Shown here: in pieces, positions 26,250 through 34,770 of the stretch
Layout of the letters: each line of letters begins with the position of its first letter
How positions within the stretch are numbered: the first letter of the stretch is position 1
NCBI GenBank assembly: GCA_965216155.1
Contig: CBDCFD010000007.1
Span: 434,001 to 498,000 of the forward strand
Direction of reading: 5' to 3'
DNA: 64,000 bases
Origin: CATOSP01 sp965216155
Lineage (GTDB): Bacteria > Chloroflexota > Dehalococcoidia > Lucifugimonadales > UBA3495
Notes under the pieces: generated by a model
Told to the model about the DNA's origin: nothing
The model's database searches: none
Seen by the model: the letters and a program-made list of their open reading frames with translations, nothing else
Translations under genes and position numbers: made by a program

Positions 26250-27871
26250 AATACCTTTCCGCTTTGTTGTCTATCACCCACATAAGCGCGAGCCGCCTCA
26301 AACATCTTCAGTTGCTTCCGCTCGTGTGACCACCCCGGTTCCGGCAGCAACGCTGCGAGCGCTGTCGCCGGAACCCTTCCTAATTCTCTCGGCTCCAGCT
26401 TATGCAGACCACCACCATACACCCTGCCCTCGCCAAGCATCATCTCCGGGCTTATACTGTTAAGGAACTCCCAGATCTGTCCCTTTAGTTGAGGGGTTTT
26501 CTTCAGAGCCTCGGCAAGTGATTCCCTGGGATACAGCATCAGGTAGACATTGGGGGCCGTGGCCTGTGAGTGGTTCAGGATGAATCGGAACGGCCGCCTG
26601 TTTCCGTTGCCGCTCCGTCCAAGGTAAGTGCATAGGAACGGCGCCGCAGGCCGACGCTCCTGGGAATACCAGGGCGATCTGCGTCGGCACAAGTAGCGGT
26701 CAGCGACCCCTTGCGCCCTTCCTTCCTTGAGATAGGCTCGCAGCGCCGGATACCGACTCTCGACATACTCTTCCGGCAATTGACAGTCCAGCAAGAACAA
26801 TCGCCGCTCCAGAACGGGGCAGCCTTTCTCATCCGCTGCAACCTCGTCTGTCGGCACATGTCGCGGACCAGGCAGTATTGGACGGAACGCCTCGGCAGGC
26901 AGACCCCGCTCTCTGATTTCGTCGGCTGATAGAATGAAGTAACGGTTGCATCCTGTAGCCAAACCGCGCTTGATACTGAAGAAATCCGACAGCGTTGGGC
27001 TATCCGGTGCCTGTCGGTTTTCCTTCATCGGGTACTGCGTCCACTTTGGGCTATGCCGCAACGTCTCCATCGGCACCAGCCGCTCCAGCCGCGGTTGTTG
27101 GAGTGAGCCACCATAGGTCATGCGAACTTGGTGATTGTGGGGTGGCTCTTCCTTGTTGAACCAGACGACGGACGAGGATACCAGGGCATCACCGAACTGC
27201 ACTTCGTTCGGGTCAAAGCGATGAATGTGCAACAACTTTACCTTGTCGAGCAAGTAGAGCTTCAACGACGCGCCATAGTTCACGTCCATGAATTCGCTCG
27301 GTATGAGCCAACCCGCCAGTCCACCTTCCGCCATCCACTCGTGACACAAGCCGAGGAAGTAGCAGTACAGGCCCGCAAGCCCGCTAATCTCGACTCCGCA
27401 AGCCTTCCGCGCCCGGCCCTTGAGCCGCCGCTTCTCCTCGTTGGCGATATGGTGATGCCGCACATAGGGCGGGTTGCAGATTAGCAGGTTGAACCTTTTC
27501 GTGTTCGCCGGTGGCTCAGCCAGCGTGAAGTCCTCCAAGCGGACATCCAGCTTTGCCTCGCTCCACAGTTTTTTCGCCGGGGCGCCGTAATGGGGGTCGA
27601 TCTCGTAGCCAATCGCGCACTCCAGGCGGTCTTCAGGAAACACGTCCAACAGCGCTGAATAGAAAGAGCCGGTCCCGATGGACGGGTCTATGAACCGGAC
27701 TTTTCCGGTCTCATCAAGGCGTTCTCCCGCATACCGGAGTATCTGAACGGCGAGCCCCGTTGGCGTTGCAAACTGGCCCATACGGTTCCGCTCCGCCTGG
27801 CTCTTGGCAGCATCCAGTTCCGCCTGTACCTTCAGTCGGCGCTCTTCCAGTTGCCCGACACTCTTCGTCAT
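26246..27871 (-). CDS. Type II DNA adenine-N6 methyltransferase (XamI-type modification)
   Basis: 541 residues. RNRMGQFATP precedes motif I (IDPSIGTGSFYSAL, about 61-74), which binds S-adenosylmethionine; the catalytic motif IV is NPPYVRHHH. The rest is a target-recognition region with KRGLATGCNRYFIL and a C-terminal FLNSISPEMML segment, as in gamma-class N6-adenine enzymes of the M.TaqI/Eco57I kind. The ATG directly abuts the TAG of the XamI-like restriction gene, so R and M are co-translated. It would protect host GTCGAC-like sites, for instance 9593-9598, if specificity is that of XamI (inferred from the partner). Confidence 0.9.
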   Translation of the reverse strand: MTKSVGQLEERRLKVQAELDAAKSQAERNRMGQFATPTGLAVQILRYAGERLDETGKVRFIDPSIGTGSFYSALLDVFPEDRLECAIGYEIDPHYGAPAKKLWSEAKLDVRLEDFTLAEPPANTKRFNLLICNPPYVRHHHIANEEKRRLKGRARKACGVEISGLAGLYCYFLGLCHEWMAEGGLAGWLIPSEFMDVNYGASLKLYLLDKVKLLHIHRFDPNEVQFGDALVSSSVVWFNKEEPPHNHQVRMTYGGSLQQPRLERLVPMETLRHSPKWTQYPMKENRQAPDSPTLSDFFSIKRGLATGCNRYFILSADEIRERGLPAEAFRPILPGPRHVPTDEVAADEKGCPVLERRLFLLDCQLPEEYVESRYPALRAYLKEGRAQGVADRYLCRRRSPWYSQERRPAAPFLCTYLGRSGNGNRRPFRFILNHSQATAPNVYLMLYPRESLAEALKKTPQLKGQIWEFLNSISPEMMLGEGRVYGGGLHKLEPRELGRVPATALAALLPEPGWSHERKQLKMFEAARAYVGDRQQSGKVL

Positions 27872-28834
27872 CTACAACCCAAATTCCCCGAGGTCTCCGA
27901 TGCGATGCTCCCATACCCAGTCGATTCCTTCTGCCGCCTCATAACCCAGGTAACCACTGTCGAAGTACCCACACAGGAACAGGATGAACCGCACTTTCTG
28001 CCCGTAGGCCCGGCGCAACTGCGTCATCTTTGCGGCTTCCTCCTTGCGTCGATTGTTTACGTTCGTGAAATCCCCCGCTGACTTGGCCTCGACCAACAAT
28101 GGCAAGTCCCCGGCGCTGGTTGCCTTTGGCATGATGACCGCGTCCACCGGAATGTTGACCAGCCTGCTGGTACCCTCCTGCAGGGCTGGCACATTCAACC
28201 GGAACGAGAATGTACTCGGCGACATACTACCGTATTGTGTTCCCTCTCCCGGCGGGAGATTAGTATACCCCTGTTCTTCCAGCCATCCCGCAATGGCGGC
28301 AAGTTGGCGTCTCTCCTGGGTATTTCGGATGATTGGGTTCGCCACCGCACCACACAGCCGGTCCGCCACAATGGTCGCTGCCCTGTACAACTCCCGGTCC
28401 AACGGGTTATCCCCGCGCTCCAGCCAGACGAAGATATCCGGGTCTGCCATCCTCTGAATAATAGTTGCTATCTTCTCCAGGGAGCTATTCAGTTCATTTA
28501 TCGGCATCCGCGGCGGAAGGCTACCGTTCTTCTCCATGACCCTGACAAGGTTCGGGGGTACGCCAGCGAGCCCGATAAGCCGGTCCACGGCCAAAGGCGG
28601 GCAGGCTGACATACGCAATGTTGGCAGCGCAGCGGGATTCGCCTTTAGCAGCGCCACGTTAATGTTGGTCAGGTTCTCCGTTGCCATGAGAGTCGCTTCG
28701 ACATCCTCTGTTGTTTGTACGCGCGTCGTCCGGTACGCCTCTGGCGCAAACCCTATAAACCAGTCGTTGTACATGTCTACCGAACGTGTAATATCATCCT
28801 TCCATCTATCTGGCTTATCCCTGTTAACTGCCAT
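27872..28834 (-). CDS. XamI-family type II restriction endonuclease
   Basis: 320 residues from ATG 28834 (MAVNRDKPDRWKDD); an in-frame GTG at 28900 would add 22 residues of unlikely sequence. Known XamI-family proteins share WKxDIxxSVDMYNDWF and FAPEAYRxTRxxT, both clear here. The nuclease core is PVDAVIMPK with LPLLVEAKSAGDFTN, the D...E-x-K of the PD-(D/E)xK fold, so it should be active. XamI recognises GTCGAC; that specificity is assumed for this relative. The stop TAG touches the ATG of the methyltransferase. Base composition is a little less GC-rich than the neighbours, in keeping with lateral arrival. Confidence 0.88.
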   Translation of the reverse strand: MAVNRDKPDRWKDDITRSVDMYNDWFIGFAPEAYRTTRVQTTEDVEATLMATENLTNINVALLKANPAALPTLRMSACPPLAVDRLIGLAGVPPNLVRVMEKNGSLPPRMPINELNSSLEKIATIIQRMADPDIFVWLERGDNPLDRELYRAATIVADRLCGAVANPIIRNTQERRQLAAIAGWLEEQGYTNLPPGEGTQYGSMSPSTFSFRLNVPALQEGTSRLVNIPVDAVIMPKATSAGDLPLLVEAKSAGDFTNVNNRRKEEAAKMTQLRRAYGQKVRFILFLCGYFDSGYLGYEAAEGIDWVWEHRIGDLGEFGL

Positions 28835-29008
28835 CGCTCGGTTCTCGTTTTCTGCGCCCGCCTCCCGGTCCATCCAGTCACTACGCGTCGCAAAACTCAC
28901 AGGGCCTACAGTCTGTTTGACCTTCCGGCCCCCTTTGAATCAGTGAACACTGAAAAGGACAGGCGAGCCTCTTTATTTCCTAACCAACTGCCAGCGGGAT
29001 TCAGAACT

Positions 29009-29926
29009 CTACGGCTGCCAGTGGGGTGGGAGGCTGGGTTGCGCGAGGCCAAACTGGCTGGTTAGCCACTCCTCGCTGAACACGCCGTCCCTGTACCCCG
29101 AGTGCTCTGATTCATGGACATCGCAGTTGCCCTTTAGCGATGCGACCAGAGGTTGGAGGGCGGCCGCGTCCAGAGATGCCCCGTCTGCCCCGGCCATCAG
29201 GAGAGTTGTGGCGGTGACCCTTGGTGCGAACCACCTTAGATCGAAGTAGGACAGGGTGTGGTGGACTTCCTCTCTCCGGGAAGGGTGAAGCCGAAGGTAG
29301 TCGTTGATCTCTTCTAGCGGATATGCCTCGGTGCGGGCAGCCAGGTCCGCCGCAGCGTAACACAGGGACGGGCCGCTTATCACGTGCGTAATCCGGGGGC
29401 ACAGCGCAGCAGTTATAAACGCTAGGTCCGCGCCGGTGGCTGCGATGCGCTGGTTGTCCACCTCGTCCCGGCTGGCCAGGTATTCAAACCCGCGGCAACA
29501 GTCCGCCACAATGCCCCGGTAGACGTAGGAGTCCAAGTCGTCTATGCCGTCGGTAAGCAGTCCGGGAAAGCTGGCGGCATACGGCTGGTCGGCAAGCCGT
29601 TGGCCCCGTACGCTGACGGAAAACGTGACACACTGACGCCTCTGATCGTTGGCCGTTCCCTGTGGCACCAAGTCAACAACGCTGCCGTAACGGGGCAGGA
29701 AATACTTGGCCGGGAAGGGTCCGCTCCCTTTCGGGATGCTCAAATAAGCGAATATCCGGTAAGGGCCAATGGACGTTAAGCGGACCCCGTAAGCGGTGGC
29801 GAAGTCCGTCGACCGCAACGGCAACTCCACAACTTCCGGCGCCGGAGGGAGACTTGCCAGTTCGTCCAGGTTAGCTTTCCAAAAGCCATCGAAGCCATCC
29901 GGCTTCGCGCCGCTAAGTGTCGTCAT
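29009..29926 (-). CDS. Acetyl xylan esterase-like protein with Asp at the nucleophile site
   Basis: 305 residues from ATG 29926, 13 bp after the upstream esterase. It shares FWKANLDELASLP, YLSIPKGSGPFPAKYFLPRYG, SVSVRGQRLADQPYAASFPG and YRGIVADCCRGFEYLASRDEVD with the intact paralogue upstream. At the nucleophile elbow, where the paralogue reads VTGHSQGGG, this protein reads ATGADLAFI, so Ser is replaced by Asp (D167). The other two triad members are kept (Asp in MAGADGASL, His in ESEHSGY). That gives an Asp-Asp-His set like haloalkane dehalogenases. It may be a pseudo-enzyme or have a changed chemistry. No signal peptide. Confidence 0.85.
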   Translation of the reverse strand: MTTLSGAKPDGFDGFWKANLDELASLPPAPEVVELPLRSTDFATAYGVRLTSIGPYRIFAYLSIPKGSGPFPAKYFLPRYGSVVDLVPQGTANDQRRQCVTFSVSVRGQRLADQPYAASFPGLLTDGIDDLDSYVYRGIVADCCRGFEYLASRDEVDNQRIAATGADLAFITAALCPRITHVISGPSLCYAAADLAARTEAYPLEEINDYLRLHPSRREEVHHTLSYFDLRWFAPRVTATTLLMAGADGASLDAAALQPLVASLKGNCDVHESEHSGYRDGVFSEEWLTSQFGLAQPSLPPHWQP

Positions 29927-29939
29927 ATCGTCAATTCCG

Positions 29940-30866
29940 TTAGGCCTTAAGGTGCTCCGCAAGGAACGCGTCTATTATCGCTGCGTGCTCGTGGCCGTTG
30001 GCGTCGTGGCCGTGTCCGTCGTAGGCGTAGATCTTCTTGTCGGCGCTGGAGATTTCATTGAACATCGCGAAGCCGGTCTCGGGTGGGCAGGTGCTGTCCT
30101 GGAGGCCCACACTTACGATGATGGGGCATTGAATCCGGTGCGCGAGGTTAATGCCATCGAAGTAGGCAAGGGTCTCCTCCACCTGGCCGCGGCTGTCCGG
30201 ATTCGCTCGCAAGTAGTCGGTTATCTCCTGGTAGGGGTAGGCGTCGGTTAGTGCGATGGCGTCGATGTACCCGCAAAGGTAGGGTGCGCCCGCCGCCGCG
30301 GCCTTGATCTCGGGCCTCAGGGCAGCGGTGGAAACGGTCAGTCCTCCACCCTGGCTGTGCCCCGTGACGCCGATACGCCCGCTGTCCACCTCATCCCGGC
30401 CCAACAGGAACTCCACGCCCCGGCAGGCATCCATGTAGAAGCCCCGGTAGGAGTAAGTGTTCCGGTCCACCATACCGTAGGTGAGCAGGCCCGGATAGCC
30501 GGGGTTGAACTGGCGGTTGCTGCGAAGCTTGCCCCGCGGAGCAACACTGAACGCCGCATATCCCTTTCGGGCCCAGGCCTTCGGAATAGGCGGTTCCATG
30601 TTGTAGCCGGGCACTTGCAACAGGCCAGGCAGCGGCCCATCCCTTTCCTTTGGCACCGCATACCAACCGGCGATACGCACGTAATCGAGACTGGTGTAGA
30701 AGACTTCGTAGACGTCTATCGTCTCCGAAGACCTCAGAGGGTCGTGCTTGACCTCCACGTCCAGGGGAATCTTGGCCGTCTCGGCCAGGACATCCTCCCA
30801 AAACCGGTCTATATCGTCCGGCCTCCGGACCTTAGTGACGTACTTATCGGCTGCTAGCCTTGGCAT
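29940..30866 (-). CDS. Acetyl xylan esterase-family (AXE1) hydrolase
   Basis: 308 residues from ATG 30866, which has GAGG at -10; GTG 30878 is an alternative. The full set of family motifs is present: GWYAVPKERDGPLPGLLQVP, SVAPRGKLRSN, YRGFYMDACRGVEFLLGRDEVD, the nucleophile elbow VTGHSQGGG (Ser171), VGLQDSTCPPETGF with the acid, and the late His in DGHGHDANGHEH. It should remove acyl groups from sugars or similar esters (also cephalosporin C deacetylase-like). No signal peptide, so cytoplasmic. Its downstream neighbour is a diverged tandem copy. Confidence 0.9.
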   Translation of the reverse strand: MPRLAADKYVTKVRRPDDIDRFWEDVLAETAKIPLDVEVKHDPLRSSETIDVYEVFYTSLDYVRIAGWYAVPKERDGPLPGLLQVPGYNMEPPIPKAWARKGYAAFSVAPRGKLRSNRQFNPGYPGLLTYGMVDRNTYSYRGFYMDACRGVEFLLGRDEVDSGRIGVTGHSQGGGLTVSTAALRPEIKAAAAGAPYLCGYIDAIALTDAYPYQEITDYLRANPDSRGQVEETLAYFDGINLAHRIQCPIIVSVGLQDSTCPPETGFAMFNEISSADKKIYAYDGHGHDANGHEHAAIIDAFLAEHLKA

Positions 30867-30932
30867 TCCAATCCTCACGGCGCCAATTTCGACCGGTTGC
30901 GAGATGGGCTTACCCGCCCGGAGATCCCGGAC

Positions 30933-32657
30933 CTACACGTCCTCCACCGGCATGGTGGCGATGCCGTAAGTGCCGTAGAAGAAATTGGCGTAGTGGGTAG
31001 ACCCGCCGGTTACAAACAACAGGTACTGCTCCGGACTCTCCAGCGCCGGTATCGTCGCGCCGGGGTCGTTCTCCAGGTGCTGCAACTCCGGGTGAGTGAG
31101 CCACTTTCCGTTCTCGTCCTTGGGCATTCCGCGGGAGCCAAGCACGTCGCTCAGGCGGATGCGGCAGTGCTGGTGCAGCCATTCCTGGGTGTCCTGTTTG
31201 CTCATTCCGGCTTCTGCGAGGATTACCGCGCGAGAAGGACTCAGGATAATGGGATGGTAGGGACCCTGGTAGGGCACCCGCCTGTTGGTATGTCCCACCT
31301 GGGCCGACTGCCAACCTCTGAGCCAAGCGCCCGCGCCCGAATGCCGGTAGGCCATGTTGGACCCGATGTTGTCCAGCGTGTCCTCGGGCTTCCTCGAACT
31401 GGAGTCCAGGATATCCGCGGGACCGGTGACGGTCACCACCGTGACCGCGCTTTCGTCGTGCCGGAACCCCTTGTCCATGTGGTAGGGCTGCCAGGGACTG
31501 AGGTCTTCGTTCTCGGCGATGCACATACCGAATTTGGTGGGCAATCCGATGAAGTTGGGGTCTCCCGCGCCCGCCTTGCAATACCCGATGTTGATCAGAC
31601 ACAGCCGAAGCGCCCGTCCGATGGAGGTATTGGGACGGTTGACCACGCCGGGACCCATGGCGGACGTGCTGTAATTGATACCCGCTTTCCTGGCGATGGG
31701 GCCGTTGACCAGTATCAGCGGAGCTTCGGTATGGCCGGACACTTGCATGTCGCGGTGGTTCATTTCCGGCTGAGCGATGCAGTCGATTGCGGCGAGGAGC
31801 ACCGGGAACTGCTCAGGCCCGCAACCCGCCATAACCGCGTTGACGGCGATCTTTTCAACCGTCGCGAGGCCAAACCCAGGCTCCATGACCATTACGACTT
31901 CCTGGGGATCGCGCCTTGTGCCTTTGAGCATCGCTTCGACCGCTGCGGGGGTCGGGGGAATGACGGGCATACCGTCGCTCCAGTCCCGTTCCTCCAGGAA
32001 GCGGTTGACCGCGTCCAACCCCAGGGGCGTTTCGTCCATCTCCACGATCAGGGACTCAGCGGTCTCGCCGCCGTTTCTGGCACGGCCGCTTCCCGCGGGG
32101 GAGGCAGTTAGCCTGGTCAAGCCCAGAATAATGTCGTCAATCTGTTCATCGACCATCTTGTGTATGTAGTCCGGCTGCTGACCGGTGGTGGCGTGGGGGA
32201 TGGTGACGAAGGCGGTGCCGGGCTGACCCCAGCCGTCGACGCAGGACTGCCAAGCCCTGGCGAAGCTGCGGGCCGCAATGCCGACCACGGGGACGCCAGC
32301 CTTTTCCATTGCTACCATGTCGTGGGCAAGCCACGACGTGCAGCCGCCTCAATGGGCCGTCGCGCCGATCATCGCGTCGACTTCGCCGGCAATGATCCCG
32401 GCCTCCTCGTCGTCGATGTGGTTACCGCGGCTCAGGGAGGGACGTCCCGGCCTCAGATCACCACCATAGCGCACGAATTTTATCCCGGAGAAGCGGTTAG
32501 TTAGGTGTTCGGCAACCCGGTCCACGGCGACGTCCGCGCCGCCGGTCATATTGTTGTAGAGGCCGATGGTCTTGCCTTCCAGGGTGTCCAGCCGGGGAGC
32601 CAGGGGTACTTTGAAATCAACCCTATCCGCGGCCGGGGACATTATTTGCAGCTTCAT
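30933..32657 (-). CDS. UGSC-family selenoprotein (in-frame UGA at 32349-32351)
   Basis: The frame is interrupted only by TGA at 32349-32351; both sides share one frame and one protein family. Read as selenocysteine it gives 574 residues with Sec about 103 in the redox motif U-G-G-C followed by TSWLAHDMVAMEKAG, the UGSC-family core (here UGGC instead of UGSC). Residues about 1-180 are the UGSC domain (LEGKTIGLYNN, EAGIIAGEVDAMIGATAH). The rest has DGMPVIPPTPAAVEAML, MQVSGHTEAPLILVNGPIA and CLINIGYCKAG, a domain often fused to UGSC, of unknown role. ATG 32657 follows GAGGAGAG. A 7-bp-stem hairpin lies just after the UGA, where a bacterial SECIS belongs. A UGSC protein may act as a thiol or selenol oxidoreductase. 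Confidence 0.85.
32319..32337 (-). promoter_or_regulatory. Candidate bacterial SECIS hairpin
   Basis: On the coding strand GTCGTGG and CCACGAC form a perfect 7-bp stem around loop CTTGC. The loop begins 18 bases after the UGA, within the 16-37 base range reported for bacterial SECIS elements, and contains a G. It supports UGA being read as selenocysteine. Confidence 0.7.
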
Positions 32658-32835
32658 CGCTTCTCTCCTCTATATGGAGCCTCGGAGGTCCTTATGGAGT
32701 AATGTGCTTCGCGCTACCGTGGTAACACCTAATCGAAAACATCGGGAGCAGACCTCATGCGTGGAGTCTACGTTGCGCCTTCGCCGTCGTCAACCGTGGC
32801 GCGGCTGGGCGCCAGACACGAGTCCAGGTCGCGCA

Positions 32836-33825
32836 TCACTGGAACAAGATCGGGGAGCCGGATCTCGGATCCAAAATGGTTACAGCTCCGAGAGGAATCC
32901 CAAGGCTGGTCAACGACTCCCCGGTCTCCACCACGACCTTCGGGTTCCACTCCCGCTGGACTTCGATGATAATCCGGTGCTCCTTGACGTCTAGGTCGCA
33001 GAGCATAGCTCCAACGACGTTCAGGCCTCCTTCGTTGCCTTCATAGAGAGTTTCATACCATCCCTTCAACTGCTCGTATGTATAGAGTCCTTGGATGGCC
33101 TCAACGCCGTGTCGACGCACCGCACGCCATCCGATATGGGTGGCGGCCAATTTCTCGGCAGCGTACTTGTCTGGCCGCAACATGTACACGTAATGGGTTT
33201 CCGACTCGCGATACATCCCACCAAACCCCGGAGTGGAAGTTCCAGCGCCGTTGTCAATGACTTCGGGCGGAACACACTCGAACGTGATTGGCGGGGGCGG
33301 TTTGGGCATGAACCTAGTTGGACTACTGAGTTTAAAGTTGACCGCTTGTTGTGGGATTCCCAGACCGATAATACGTTGACGCACCGTGCGCTCAACAACC
33401 TCCAGATTAGCCGCGCAGACGACGCCGACCTGAACGCGGTTTGTCAGAAGGTGGACGCTCGTTGAAGTAACGCCATCAAATGACCATAAGCCAGCTTCGG
33501 ACCTAAGCAGGTCTCTCCACCGTTTGAGGTCCCTCAGGGTATGCTTGACCTTGATCGTTCGGACTTCCCGGACAGGCCGCCCGATGCAATGGCCAGGGCG
33601 TTTCCCGCACATAGCCGCGATTGCTTCTTCAGAGGAGTTTACCAGGTGGAGATATGCGATGCTGTTGTCTTCGGGGTTTAGGGAAAACCCTCCATATCCA
33701 TAGCGGAGGAGGTCCGGGTCTAACCTCGGGTCGGGCTGCGCGAACGGCGCCATCTCCATCCCGGCAGGCAGAACTCCAAACGTCTCAAGGGCCACAACCA
33801 GCGCAATTACCGCGATTAGCGCCAC
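32836..33825 (-). CDS. Membrane-anchored protein with two copies of a prodomain-like module
   Basis: 329 residues from GTG 33825, preceded by GGGGGGA. An N-terminal hydrophobic segment (MALIAVIALVVALETFGVL) should be a signal or anchor. The rest holds two related modules (about 46-165 and 205-315). Both have a GGF/GGM start, a strand with YLHL or YVYML, a helix of the form TLRDLKRWRDLL / TYEQLKGWYETL, a VQVGVV / VKEHRIIIEV strand, and an ending LGIPxxAVxx. They resemble the small alpha/beta prodomains of streptogrisin-type proteases, but no protease domain follows. Function unknown; extracellular binding or inhibition is possible. Confidence 0.72.
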   Translation of the reverse strand: MALIAVIALVVALETFGVLPAGMEMAPFAQPDPRLDPDLLRYGYGGFSLNPEDNSIAYLHLVNSSEEAIAAMCGKRPGHCIGRPVREVRTIKVKHTLRDLKRWRDLLRSEAGLWSFDGVTSTSVHLLTNRVQVGVVCAANLEVVERTVRQRIIGLGIPQQAVNFKLSSPTRFMPKPPPPITFECVPPEVIDNGAGTSTPGFGGMYRESETHYVYMLRPDKYAAEKLAATHIGWRAVRRHGVEAIQGLYTYEQLKGWYETLYEGNEGGLNVVGAMLCDLDVKEHRIIIEVQREWNPKVVVETGESLTSLGIPLGAVTILDPRSGSPILFQ

Positions 33826-34085
33826 TCCCCCCGATTATCGCGCGCATTCCTCCTCCGCTCACTTATCGCCTTAGTTTTCGCCTACCCTGGTATTCCTCCG
33901 GCCGGTGGCCGTGGAGTCTAAGGCGTCTCCAGACCCGAGTCAAACTCAATGCGGACTAAAGCACCGCCCCGAAAAACGCTGATACTGTGTGGTACGATTG
34001 CTGTGAGAGCCCATTTGCCCGCGGGCATTCGGTCAGACGAAACCGGGCGCGGGCTCAAAGTGGATTCAACAGAAGGGAGCAAAGT

Positions 34086-34685
34086 ATGCCCGATGAAATT
34101 GGCCTGTTTGAGGCCATCGACACGCAGCGGGGGCTGCGCCAATTCAAGCCCGATCCTGTGCCGGACGAGATGATCACCCGCCTATTGCAAGCCGCCATCA
34201 AAGCGCCTTCCGGTGGGGTCAGGCAGGGTTGGAGCTTTATCGTTGTTAGAGATTCCGAGACCAAACGCAAGATCGCCGGCCTCTACCGTACCGGGGACCC
34301 TTTTGACATCCGGAGCGACATGACGGGACAGCAGCGCCGTGTGTACAGTTTGGCCCAACACTTGGAGGACCATCTGGACGAAGTGCCAGTTTTGATCATT
34401 GCCTGTATCCAAGGGGGATTGGGGTCTGGCGCTTCGATTTACCCTGCCGTGCAGAACATATTGCTTGCAGCGCGGGGTTTGGGTCTGGCCAGCGTATTGA
34501 CCACGCGACAGTCCCGTTTTGAGGCCGAGATCAAGGAGGCCTTGGGCATTCCAGACGACGTGGTTACCGCCGCCCTCCTGCCTATCGGATTTCCCGCAGA
34601 GGGCACTCGCTACGGGCCAACAAGACGGAGGCCGCTAGAAGAGGTAGCCTTCGATGGCCGTTGGGGGAAAGGTTGGGAGACCTAA
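34086..34685 (+). CDS. Nitroreductase-family FMN oxidoreductase
   Basis: 199 residues from ATG 34086, which follows AGAAGGGAG. FEAIDTQRGLRQFKPDPVPDE and AAIKAPSGGVRQGWSFIVVRD are the typical N-terminal FMN-binding motifs (R-x-x-R-x-F, A-x-x-A-P-S), with YPAVQNILLAARGLGLASVLTT and ALLPIGFPAEGTR later. It would be a dimeric, cytoplasmic, NAD(P)H-dependent reductase of nitro groups, quinones or related compounds. It is followed 85 bp on by the Asp-box propeller; no partner reveals its substrate. Confidence 0.92.
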   Translation: MPDEIGLFEAIDTQRGLRQFKPDPVPDEMITRLLQAAIKAPSGGVRQGWSFIVVRDSETKRKIAGLYRTGDPFDIRSDMTGQQRRVYSLAQHLEDHLDEVPVLIIACIQGGLGSGASIYPAVQNILLAARGLGLASVLTTRQSRFEAEIKEALGIPDDVVTAALLPIGFPAEGTRYGPTRRRPLEEVAFDGRWGKGWET

Positions 34686-34770
34686 GCCGAGACCGCTCGC
34701 CCCAATTGACGCATATTGGAATCAGAACAGCCACGAGGGCGCAAATGCTAAACAAGGAATGGTGATCGAT

